Shown piece after piece: positions 1 through 5,237 of a DNA stretch of 5,493 nt. The DNA is from Bacteriovorax stolpii (GTDB lineage Bacteria; Bdellovibrionota; Bacteriovoracia; Bacteriovoracales; Bacteriovoracaceae), in assembly GCA_945890905.1 (NCBI GenBank), contig CAMDDI010000216.1, positions 1 to 5,493 of the forward strand, in the 5' to 3' direction. The position numbers and the translations under genes were made by a program. The notes below the pieces were generated by a model. It did no database searches. It was not told where the DNA came from and saw nothing but the letters and a program-made list of their open reading frames with translations. Position 1 is the stretch's first letter, and each line of letters starts with the position of its first letter.

Positions 1-310
1 GACGGATTCCAGAAGGCACAACTGAACTTTCAAATTGTGGATCAACTCCGGTGTTAATTCCGGTTTTTGCAAAGACTGCTCCATCAGGATAATTAATTCC
101 ACCCGACTCAAGAGTTTTAAAAGCAATATCATTGGCATAAGTCAGACGCATTTCACCGGTATCCTTGCGAAAGCGGATGGTGACAAGTTTCCAAGTGGAT
201 GGGAAATCTTTGTATGTTTTAAAATCAATTCCGTTCATGCCGTCTTTACCACCAAAATCTTCAGCAGCAAAAGTGCATAGTGAAAAGAGAAGTATGAAAA
301 AGATATTCAT
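1..310 (-). CDS. Secreted cytochrome P460-family protein (partial, N-terminal 103 residues)
   Basis: The reading frame is open from an ATG at 310 to the left edge, so only the N-terminal 103 residues are visible. It begins with a Sec-type signal peptide: a hydrophobic run (residues 2-14, FFILLFSL core) with likely cleavage after the Ala-Ala at 15-16. There is no convincing lipobox. The body (residues about 36-103) contains W-K-L-V-T-I-R-F-R-K-D-T-G-E-M-R, then Y-A-N-D-I-A and Y-P-D-G-A-V-F-A-K. These resemble the cytochrome P460 family, small periplasmic haem proteins associated with hydroxylamine or nitric oxide chemistry. The C-terminal CxxCH haem site expected for that family would lie outside the window, so haem binding cannot be confirmed. 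The start is well supported: AAGGA lies 5 nt before the ATG. The ATG overlaps the glutaminase stop (ATGA), so the two genes probably share a transcript and are translationally coupled. Family assignment is from remembered motif resemblance. Confidence 0.72.
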   Translation of the reverse strand, partial: MNIFFILLFSLCTFAAEDFGGKDGMNGIDFKTYKDFPSTWKLVTIRFRKDTGEMRLTYANDIAFKTLESGGINYPDGAVFAKTGINTGVDPQFESSVVPSGIR

Positions 311-1236
311 GGATGTCCTTTAAAAATACTTAAACCTAATTCTTGGGAGAGATCGTTAAAAACTTTCAGCCCCCGCATGGAGTGACCTTTGGCATCGATG
401 GGAGGTGAGTACACAGCAATGCCCATTTTTCCGGGAACCACTCCAAAGATCGCCCCACTGACTCCGCTCTTGGCGGGAATGCCCACTGAATAGGCCCATT
501 CTCCTGAAGAGTCATACATGCCGCAAGTAAACATGAGACTTAAAATATCTTTGGCGTAATCAGAGCGAATGACTTCTTTATGAGTGCGAGGATTTTTTCC
601 TCCTGCTGCCAGAGTAGCGGCCATCATGGCCAGGTCCTGGGTATCAACTAAAACTGAGCATTGTTTAAAATACAGATCAAGAGTTTCTTCAATATGCTCA
701 TCAATGACACCAAAGTGGCGCAAAAGGTGAGCGATGGAGCGGTTGCGATGAGCAGTTTGTTTTTCTGATTCAAAAACATTTTCATCCACAGTTACTAGAT
801 GACCTACATAGTCTCCGAAGAGATTCATAATTTTTTGTAGTCTCGCCTCAAAGCTTGAGCCCACAATCATATTGCTAACAGCAATGGCCCCAGAGTTGAT
901 CATAGGATTGTATGGGCGATGAGTGGTCTTCTCTAATTCAACAATAGAATTGAAAGCTTCTCCGGTCGGCTCAACACCAACTTTTGAATGGAGATATTCC
1001 CGACCTAAGTCTTCAAGGGCGAGACCATAGATAAAAGGTTTGGAAGTGGACTGTAGACTAAACTTTGTATCGAAGTCGCCGACTTTGAAGACTTCTCCAT
1101 CCACAGTCGTCACTACGATCCCAAATTTTTTGGGGTCAGCTTTTGCGAGCTCAGGAATATAAGTGGCGGGATGTCCTTCACTGTAATTTCGATGAGTATC
1201 ATAGAGTCTTTGTAGGATAGCTTGAATAGATTGCAT
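307..1236 (-). CDS. glsA: Glutaminase (L-glutamine amidohydrolase)
   Basis: This enzyme hydrolyses L-glutamine to glutamate and ammonia in the cytoplasm and has the serine beta-lactamase-like fold. With the start at 1236 the protein has 309 residues, typical for bacterial GlsA. Visible active-site residues are Ser63 and Lys66 (S-T-S-K), Asn114 (MINSGAI), Glu158, Asn165 (HRNRSIAH), Tyr189 (DLYFKQCS), Tyr241 (CGMYDSSGEW) and Val259 (SGVSG). They match the E. coli YbaS set at a constant offset of three, so the protein looks intact and active. The KPF.YGLALEDLG and KVGVEPTGEAFNSI stretches belong to the subtype I recall as often fused to STAS and cyclic-nucleotide-binding domains. The frame stays open upstream to ATGs at 1281 and 1299, but those extensions (NCPLCVKYFIIYLM) do not look like the family. 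No start here has a good Shine-Dalgarno sequence, so the exact start is uncertain. It is divergent from the CNB gene and overlaps the P460-like gene by 4 bp. Confidence 0.95.
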   Translation of the reverse strand: MQSIQAILQRLYDTHRNYSEGHPATYIPELAKADPKKFGIVVTTVDGEVFKVGDFDTKFSLQSTSKPFIYGLALEDLGREYLHSKVGVEPTGEAFNSIVELEKTTHRPYNPMINSGAIAVSNMIVGSSFEARLQKIMNLFGDYVGHLVTVDENVFESEKQTAHRNRSIAHLLRHFGVIDEHIEETLDLYFKQCSVLVDTQDLAMMAATLAAGGKNPRTHKEVIRSDYAKDILSLMFTCGMYDSSGEWAYSVGIPAKSGVSGAIFGVVPGKMGIAVYSPPIDAKGHSMRGLKVFNDLSQELGLSIFKGHP

Positions 1237-1245
1237 AAGATAAAT

Positions 1246-1261
1246 TATGAAATATTTCACA
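1246..1261. promoter_or_regulatory. CRP/FNR-type palindrome before glsA
   Basis: Read on the minus strand this is TGTGA-AATATT-TCATA. It matches nine of ten positions of the CRP half-site consensus TGTGA-N6-TCACA. The core TGAAATATTTCA (1248-1259) is a perfect 12-bp palindrome. It lies 9 bp before the preferred glsA start, probably in the leader or near the transcription start. A site there would suit repression better than activation. Whether the host has a CRP/FNR regulator of this specificity is unknown. Short AT-rich palindromes also arise by chance. Confidence 0.3.
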
Positions 1262-1307
1262 CAGAGTGGACAGTTTTTCATGGGGAGGAGGCGATGCATC
1301 AGGAAAG

Positions 1308-1316
1308 ATTATCTCA
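1308..1316 (-). promoter_or_regulatory. Possible extended -10 promoter element for glsA
   Basis: The minus strand reads TGA-GATAAT, a -10 hexamer with five of six consensus bases preceded by a TG extension. It is suitably placed for a leader of about 65 nt before the glsA start at 1236. No recognisable -35 hexamer lies 16-18 bp further upstream. It nearly touches the divergent CNB promoter, so the two promoters would be back-to-back. Weak evidence only. Confidence 0.25.
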
Positions 1317-1336
1317 GCACATTTTTTAATTCCTAG

Positions 1337-1342
1337 TATAAT
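1337..1342 (+). promoter_or_regulatory. -10 box (TATAAT) of the CNB-domain gene
   Basis: A perfect TATAAT lies 20 bp before the start codon, which gives a very short leader of roughly 13 nt that still contains the GAGG ribosome site. No good -35 hexamer is visible 16-18 bp upstream, so the promoter may be activator-dependent or weak. Confidence 0.5.
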
Positions 1343-1362
1343 AGTTTTAAAATGAGGTTTTC

Positions 1363-1812
1363 ATGGAAGTAAGTCTTGATAAAAAACTCGAATTAATTGG
1401 AAAGATCGATTTCTTTTCTAATTTCGACGAGACAGATAGAAAGAATATGGCACAAATCGCGACGTTCAAAGGGTATGAGGCCAAGGAAATGCTCATTGAG
1501 CAGAACTCTATTAATCTGCACCTGATTTTCATCATTAATGGTGAAGTAAATATTGTGATCAATGGAAAATTTATTACCACACTTATGGGTGGGGGACATG
1601 TGTTTGGTGAAATGAGTTTTGTTCACCATAGTCCGGCCAGTGCGAGTGTGGTGGCCAATACTAAAGTGGTGGCGATGCTTTTTGACACCAGTAAGATCAA
1701 TTTAATGTATGAGCCTCAGTATCATAAACTGCGTATGGAAATTTACCATTCTTGCGCCAGAATTTTGGCCAAGCGATTACTTCAGGCCAATACCTTAGCT
1801 GCAAAAAATTAG
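1363..1812 (+). CDS. Stand-alone cyclic-nucleotide-binding-fold protein
   Basis: This 149-residue protein consists of little more than one cyclic-nucleotide-binding (CNB) beta-roll. It has the N-terminal helix (I-D-F-F-S-N-F-D at 15-22), the beta strands with I-I-N-G-E-V-N-I (57-64), the phosphate-binding-cassette signature F-G-E-M-S-F (81-86) and a C-terminal helix (about 118-143). It lacks the HTH domain of CRP/FNR regulators and any enzymatic domain, so it probably acts by protein-protein contact. In ligand-binding members an Arg lies nine residues after the Glu of FGE (PRxAT). Here that position is Ala92 in S-P-A-S-A-S-V, so normal cAMP or cGMP binding is doubtful. GAGG at 1354-1357 lies 5 nt before the ATG and supports the start. 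The gene is divergent from glsA, and its stop is only 6 bp from the convergent mutM stop. The fold is secure. The function is unknown, but a regulatory link to the glutaminase is a reasonable inference. Confidence 0.88.
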   Translation: MEVSLDKKLELIGKIDFFSNFDETDRKNMAQIATFKGYEAKEMLIEQNSINLHLIFIINGEVNIVINGKFITTLMGGGHVFGEMSFVHHSPASASVVANTKVVAMLFDTSKINLMYEPQYHKLRMEIYHSCARILAKRLLQANTLAAKN

Positions 1813-1818
1813 ACTGGA

Positions 1819-2622
1819 TCACTTTTGGCAATGCGGGCAGTAGTAGGTTCCTCTCTGGGCAAGGATGATTTTCTTAACAGGAGTCTTCTTACACATCTGA
1901 CAAATTTTCTGATAAAAAACCACTAAGTGCTGAACTCCCAGACCTCTTTCACCTGTTGAATCACGGTAGCCACCTTGAAAAGTAGTTCCTCCCGAAGCAA
2001 GCGCCGGTGTGATTACATCACTGATGGCCTTAAGAAGTTTTGGAAATTCATTTTTCTTCACATCTTTACATTTTCTTGTAGGTCGGATGAGGGCCCGAGC
2101 ACAGATCTCATTGGCAATGTAGTTCCCTGAGCCAGCGAAGAGTTTTTGATCAAGAAGTGTCACTTTAAGGGCGCGCTCAGGAAAACGTTTTATAGCGGCA
2201 GTCAGATAGGCCAGATCAAGTGCAGGATCTGCCAAATCCATACCTAGTTCGGAAAGTTTTTTTTCGGCTTCTTCAGCAGTGTAATAATACATATGACCAA
2301 ATCGGCGAGGATCGTCGTAGGCGAGAGTATATTTCTCACCTTTTAGAATGAGGTGAGTGTGTTTGGTGGTTTTGATTTCTTCGCCAATGAGCCAGGTGCC
2401 GGTCATGCCGAGATGAGAGAGTAAATGGGAGCCGTCATCGAATATGAAGTCGAGCATTTTCCCTTTGCGTTTTATGGCGATGAGGGTTTTATTTTTTAGA
2501 TCAATGTCTGTGTGAAGGATGTTTTGTTTGAGCTCTTTGGTTTGCGTAAAGGTGTTTATCTTTAAGGGAAGATAGTGAGTGAGTTGGGTGCGGATGGTTT
2601 CGACTTCGGGTAGTTCGGGCAT
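1819..2622 (-). CDS. mutM: Formamidopyrimidine-DNA glycosylase (Fpg)
   Basis: This bifunctional base-excision repair enzyme removes 8-oxoguanine and formamidopyrimidines and nicks the abasic site by beta/delta elimination. The 267-residue length is normal. The N-terminus M-P-E-L-P-E-V-E-T gives the catalytic Pro2 and Glu3 and separates it from Nei (MPEGPE). Other family features are the conserved Lys55 (R-K-G-K), L-G-M-T-G (71-75) with the intercalating Met73, D-P-R-R-F-G (104-109), and G-S-G-N-Y-I-A-N-E (164-172) of the helix-two-turn-helix with Asn167. The C-terminal zinc finger has Cys241, Cys244, Cys262 and Cys265, with Arg257 in its hairpin. All key residues are present, so the enzyme should be active. 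AAGAGG lies only 3 nt before the ATG, a short spacing. The upstream region is the mobile-element boundary, so the native promoter may have been displaced or replaced. Confidence 0.97.
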   Translation of the reverse strand: MPELPEVETIRTQLTHYLPLKINTFTQTKELKQNILHTDIDLKNKTLIAIKRKGKMLDFIFDDGSHLLSHLGMTGTWLIGEEIKTTKHTHLILKGEKYTLAYDDPRRFGHMYYYTAEEAEKKLSELGMDLADPALDLAYLTAAIKRFPERALKVTLLDQKLFAGSGNYIANEICARALIRPTRKCKDVKKNEFPKLLKAISDVITPALASGGTTFQGGYRDSTGERGLGVQHLVVFYQKICQMCKKTPVKKIILAQRGTYYCPHCQK

Positions 2623-2653
2623 AGGCCTCTTAACCTTTGAAATTTCTTAATAT

Positions 2654-2679
2654 GGAAAGGGTCTTCAAAAACCCTTTCC
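2654..2679. repeat. 9-bp inverted repeat around an 8-bp centre (candidate att core)
   Basis: GGAAAGGGT (2654-2662) and ACCCTTTCC (2671-2679) are perfect inverted copies separated by CTTCAAAA. This matches the core architecture of tyrosine-recombinase sites, where two inverted arm sites flank a 6-8 bp crossover region. It lies 40 bp beyond the integrase stop and 32 bp before the mutM start. An intrinsic terminator for the integrase gene is an alternative, but no T-run follows the stem in the direction of transcription. Confidence 0.5.
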
Positions 2680-2705
2680 GACTTTTTCCGACTGCGTTTC
2701 CGACT
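2675..2705 (+). repeat. Three direct copies of TTTCCGACT (candidate integrase arm sites)
   Basis: Exact 9-bp copies start at 2675, 2685 and 2697. They are spaced 10 and 12 bp, about one helical turn, so bound proteins would lie on roughly the same face. The first copy overlaps the right arm of the adjacent inverted repeat. Clustered short direct repeats next to an int gene are typical of integrase or excisionase arm-type binding sites. No other function is evident. Confidence 0.5.
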
Positions 2706-2718
2706 TTTATAACACGAT

Positions 2719-3951
2719 TTAACCAATCTTTGTACGCCTGAGCTGAATGACGTTCTCAAAATCGCTCTTCGGTTGCTCAGTCTGCATTTCCTTACGGATA
2801 TGCTTCATAATCATCTCTGAAAAGTTCTTTTGGTCGTCCTCGGTGCATTTTGAGTAGTGATCGGCGAGCTTCAAGTCCTTGTGGCCCGTCATCGCCAGTA
2901 CTGCATCTAATCCACCGCCAACCTTCCGCGCGAGTTTTGCCATTCCGTGCCGAAGAATATGTGTTCCCGTGTAAGGCACACCACTTTGTCTCTGAGCACC
3001 CCGATAGTTAATCTGGATGGTGCAGTAATTAAGTGGCAGTCCCTCGACATGAAAGACATACTGATTTCCCGGAATCCGAAAAGCTTCACGGTGTCTTAGA
3101 ATCTCCATGATCTCATCGGTGATAAAGACGGCCCTTGCTTCCCGATTTTTTGGAAACGGCTTCAGTTCGATAAACATCTTACTACTCATATCCCAGATGC
3201 AAGTGTGCTTGATCAGCATCCGGCGATTTTTCATATCGATGTTTGACCACTGAAGACCCGATACCTCGCCAATCCTGCCAGCGGTATAAAATTGCATCTT
3301 GGCCAGGTCTTGGTAGAGTGGCTTCAGAAAATCAAAGAAGAGAAAAGCGTGCTCCAAGTTGATCTGTTTCTGTTTGTCCGGCAGTGGCTTTATAAAACCC
3401 ATCTTGCGATGCTTGAGCTTCACAGGGCAGGTGAGTGAGACCGCTTCCAGTTCAAAGTCCTCGCTCTGTTTGTACCAATTAAAAATCGATACAATCATAT
3501 TGAGTTCATTATTCAGGTTGCAGCGTCCGGCCTTTCCGCGTCCAGATGTGTTGTAGTCACTAGACGTAAAGTAGCTGACTTTCTCGATCACCCAGTCTGT
3601 AATCTTGGCCGGCGTGATCTTGTTCATCGGCAAGTGCTCAAGGTCTTTCAACAGTTCATAACGTCTGCGCCAAACCGACTTCGTTGAAGTTGCCAGCGTG
3701 ATGAAATGCTTTTGCTGCATTCGTTCCCAAACAACTTTCAATGTGGCGAAGTTGCTTTCTTCGCCACATTTGACCGGAAGTTCCGGGCCATCAAATTGTT
3801 TCTGCCACTGCTTGGCCTCATAAAGAGAAACAAAGGTCTTCGAATAAAGTTTTCCTTTGATTCTTTTTTCCACCATGTACTGGCCAGTCTGCCGGTACTG
3901 ATAAATACCTTTCGTGTTCTTAATCTTTTTGTAATGGTCTGCTCTACTCAT
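2719..3951 (-). CDS. int: Tyrosine recombinase / site-specific integrase
   Basis: This 410-residue phage/ICE-type integrase would catalyse insertion and excision of the element. An N-terminal beta-rich arm-binding segment (about 15-55, G-I-Y-Q-Y-R-Q-T-G-Q-Y) is followed by a SAM-like core-binding domain (about 65-165) and the catalytic domain (about 195-370). The catalytic residues are all present: Arg226 in T-A-G-R-I-G-E, a likely Lys268, His331 and Arg334 in H-I-L-R-H, His357 in T-G-H-K-D and the nucleophile Tyr366 in D-H-Y-S. A charged tail of about 44 residues follows the Tyr. I chose the ATG at 3951 because AGGAG lies 7 nt before it. The in-frame ATG at 3957 would leave only 1 nt. The start lies 2 bp after the HTH stop, so the two genes are coupled. 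The stop is just inside the candidate attachment region. Confidence 0.95.
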   Translation of the reverse strand: MSRADHYKKIKNTKGIYQYRQTGQYMVEKRIKGKLYSKTFVSLYEAKQWQKQFDGPELPVKCGEESNFATLKVVWERMQQKHFITLATSTKSVWRRRYELLKDLEHLPMNKITPAKITDWVIEKVSYFTSSDYNTSGRGKAGRCNLNNELNMIVSIFNWYKQSEDFELEAVSLTCPVKLKHRKMGFIKPLPDKQKQINLEHAFLFFDFLKPLYQDLAKMQFYTAGRIGEVSGLQWSNIDMKNRRMLIKHTCIWDMSSKMFIELKPFPKNREARAVFITDEIMEILRHREAFRIPGNQYVFHVEGLPLNYCTIQINYRGAQRQSGVPYTGTHILRHGMAKLARKVGGGLDAVLAMTGHKDLKLADHYSKCTEDDQKNFSEMIMKHIRKEMQTEQPKSDFENVIQLRRTKIG

Positions 3952-3953
3952 GT

Positions 3954-4211
3954 TCATTCTCCTTTAAACCAGGCGATAACCTCGCTTGGAATGAACACTA
4001 ATCTTCCTTTCCTCCCACGCCGACGAACCGGAATCTGCCCCTCGCTTACGAGGTTGTAGACCGTTCCTTTGGCATATCGGGTAAAGGCGCAAACCTCATC
4101 AATCCCCCATATTAACTTGTCAAAGAGCACTTGAGCCTTTGAAGACTCCTGCTCATTATGACTTTTTTGATTCTCTTTGTAACCCTGTCCGATCACTCCA
4201 TTGTTTTCCAT
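3954..4211 (-). CDS. Excisionase-type helix-turn-helix protein (HTH_17/MerR-like)
   Basis: This small DNA-binding protein (85 residues from the ATG at 4211) has one winged-helix domain at about 33-84. The pattern is W-G-I-D-E-V-C-A-F-T-R-Y-A-K, then G-T-V-Y-N-L-V-S-E-G-Q-I-P-V, basic R-R-R-G-R-K-G-R and F-I-P-S-E-V-I-A-W-F. This is the excisionase-family fold known from Xis-like recombination directionality factors and small regulators. The first 27 residues are polar and look disordered. The ATG lacks a good ribosome site, whereas a GTG at 4130 (Val28) is preceded by AAAGG at 5 nt and would give a 58-residue protein close to the usual family length. Its position directly before int, coupled to it, favours a role as directionality factor or int regulator. 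That is inference. Confidence 0.85.
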   Translation of the reverse strand: MENNGVIGQGYKENQKSHNEQESSKAQVLFDKLIWGIDEVCAFTRYAKGTVYNLVSEGQIPVRRRGRKGRLVFIPSEVIAWFKGE

Positions 4212-4254
4212 GCACTACGCCCCAGTCTTCGTTTTTATGTTTTACTTTCTTCAT
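4156..4254 (-). CDS. Possible small basic ORF (32 aa) ahead of the HTH gene
   Basis: An ATG at 4254 is preceded by GAGGA (4260-4264) with ideal 5-nt spacing, the best ribosome site in this stretch. It opens a 32-residue, mostly polar and basic peptide (MKKVKHKNEDWGV start) ending in TAA at 4156. It overlaps the first part of the HTH frame in another register, or stops 25 nt before the HTH alternative GTG start. It could be a leader peptide coupling translation to the HTH gene, or a chance ORF. No family is recognised. Confidence 0.3.
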   Translation of the reverse strand: MKKVKHKNEDWGVVHGKQWSDRTGLQRESKKS

Positions 4255-4289
4255 GGGATTCCTCATAGATTTCTTTCAATTAGATTTAT

Positions 4290-4425
4290 TCACGCGCCCA
4301 AATTCTATTTTTTACTCTCTTCCGCTGTAACCACTGACCTCCTACCTTCAACATCGTTGGGGGTGGGAGGTCAGTGGTTGAGGCGTCGAATTTCTTATCC
4401 CGTATCAAGGCAAATGGGCGCGTGA
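4290..4425. repeat. Nested inverted repeat, outer arms 11 bp
   Basis: TCACGCGCCCA (4290-4300) and TGGGCGCGTGA (4415-4425) are perfect inverted copies enclosing the 25-bp hairpin centred near 4354. A further inverted pair AAATTC/GAATTT (4300-4305 and 4388-4393) lies between them. The left part is non-coding. The right arm falls inside the last codons of the Replic_Relax gene. The nesting and the adjacent gene suggest a protein-binding DNA-processing site such as a replication or transfer origin, but no nick motif is recognised. Confidence 0.6.
4328..4380 (+). repeat. 25-bp near-perfect hairpin with 3-nt loop
   Basis: AACCACTGACCTCC (4329-4342) pairs perfectly with GGAGGTCAGTGGTT (4366-4379). 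Pairing continues inwards to C4352-G4356 around an ATC loop. On the plus strand the only non-Watson-Crick pairs are four G-T(U) wobbles: 4328-4380, 4343-4365, 4347-4361 and 4348-4360. On the minus strand these would be A-C mismatches, so the structure is better on the plus strand. No T-run follows on either side, so it is not a standard intrinsic terminator. Confidence 0.75.
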
Positions 4426-5231
4426 TTCTCTGGACTTGATTTACTTGAAATGTACTCTTGGTTTTCATTCTGATTGCTCACCGACTGAGCAGAGGGGTGA
4501 GCAGGCCTTGGTGTCCATAGCTCTGAAGTTTTCGTTGCCCTACCATGACAAAGTATTTTTGCCTCATTGGCATTCTTCATCACATCATCAAGCACGGAAA
4601 GGTAAAGCCTGTTTCCAGACTGTGTATTTCCTAGAGAACTCCAGACGCTTGAGATGGAACTTAAAAGAGAAGTCGTAGGTGCAACATACCAGACACCTAC
4701 AATTCCATCTTGCCGTTTGTAGCGGGATAAAGTTTTACGGAGCTTGTCTTTATTTTTAAGTGTCAGTTCCAATTCGATAGCGACAGATATCCTTTTCCCG
4801 TTAGCGTTTACGCCCATTAATCCATCAGGGATGAGCTTTTCTTTTGCTGTTCTAAAGTCATTTTTCCTAAAGATGTTCGCCCGAATTAAATGCTCTGGTA
4901 TCCATGAATGAGCGATACCTGTGGCTTCAAGATTTAGCCGAAGGGATATGAGCTTATGATCGTGCTCCAGTAAATTCTTACTCCAGTGGCGCTTGGGCAT
5001 CTCTACGTTGGCCACTCCAGCTCCCTTAGATAGAATGAGCCAAAGAACATCTTGGGATTCCAGGCCACGCAGTCTCTGGATGTATTTCTCAGCTTCCAGA
5101 ATTCTCAGACGGCGCAGCACGGTCGTAAGTGCGATCGAGTTAAAGCATACGGAATTGATCTGCTTGGTAGTAAGCATCCCGTAGGTAGCAATACTTTTGA
5201 ATAGGCGGATGTCTCTAGGGGTTATATTCAT
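4395..5231 (-). CDS. Replication-relaxation (Replic_Relax) family protein
   Basis: This 278-residue protein has an N-terminal winged helix (about 4-70: T-P-R-D-I-R-L-F-K-S-I-A-T-Y-G-M-L-T-T-K-Q-I, then L-R-R-L-R-I-L-E). It then has the H-D pair (90-91) in L-L-E-H-D-H-K-L-I-S-L-R-L-N-L-E and a C-terminal segment I-P-D-G (134-137) with V-A-I-E-L-E-L-T-L-K-N-K (150-161) and Y171. The PD...ExE...K layout resembles a PD-(D/E)xK nuclease-like core and matches my memory of the Replic_Relax family, found on plasmids and integrative elements with roles in replication or mobilisation. Whether it cuts DNA cannot be told from sequence. Residues about 230-278 are polar and look disordered, and the tail overlaps the right arm of the nested palindrome. 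GAGG lies 4 nt before the ATG, and the upstream gene stops 6 bp before it, so it is part of an operon. Confidence 0.72.
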   Translation of the reverse strand: MNITPRDIRLFKSIATYGMLTTKQINSVCFNSIALTTVLRRLRILEAEKYIQRLRGLESQDVLWLILSKGAGVANVEMPKRHWSKNLLEHDHKLISLRLNLEATGIAHSWIPEHLIRANIFRKNDFRTAKEKLIPDGLMGVNANGKRISVAIELELTLKNKDKLRKTLSRYKRQDGIVGVWYVAPTTSLLSSISSVWSSLGNTQSGNRLYLSVLDDVMKNANEAKILCHGRATKTSELWTPRPAHPSAQSVSNQNENQEYISSKSSPENHAPICLDTG

Positions 5232-5237
5232 AGGTCC

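Noticed and set aside
35..280. Plus-strand open frame opposite the P460-like gene.
   Set aside because: It is antisense to a gene with a signal peptide, a good ribosome site and family motifs; no independent support.
1237..1299. N-terminal extension of the glutaminase from ATG 1281 or 1299.
   Set aside because: The added residues do not resemble glutaminase N-termini, no ribosome site precedes those ATGs, and the family alignment begins at MQSIQAILQ. It remains possible because the frame is open.
1294..1329. Plus-strand 11-residue ORF (MHQERLSQHIF) preceded by the purine-rich GGGGAGGAGG.
   Set aside because: The spacing to the ATG is only 2 nt, the peptide is very short, and it lies upstream of the TATAAT box assigned to the CNB gene. 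The purine run is likely chance.
2654..2679. Intrinsic terminator for the integrase gene.
   Set aside because: The stem is strong, but no run of T follows it on the minus strand. The inverted-repeat spacing fits an att core better.
3359..4059. Plus-strand open frames opposite the integrase gene.
   Set aside because: These are shadows of a conserved recombinase gene, without ribosome sites or recognisable motifs.
4328..4380. Intrinsic terminator for the Replic_Relax operon.
   Set aside because: No T-run follows on the minus strand, where a purine-rich stretch comes after the stem.
4290..4425. Integron attC site.
   Set aside because: The outer arms lack the RYYYAAC/GTTRRRY core sites, and the integrase lacks the obvious context of an integron.
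4286..4468. Open frames on both strands across the nested palindrome, each encoding a similar VGGQWL-containing peptide.
   Set aside because: The similarity between strands is a direct consequence of the inverted repeat. Neither frame has a ribosome site, and one overlaps the Replic_Relax gene tail.
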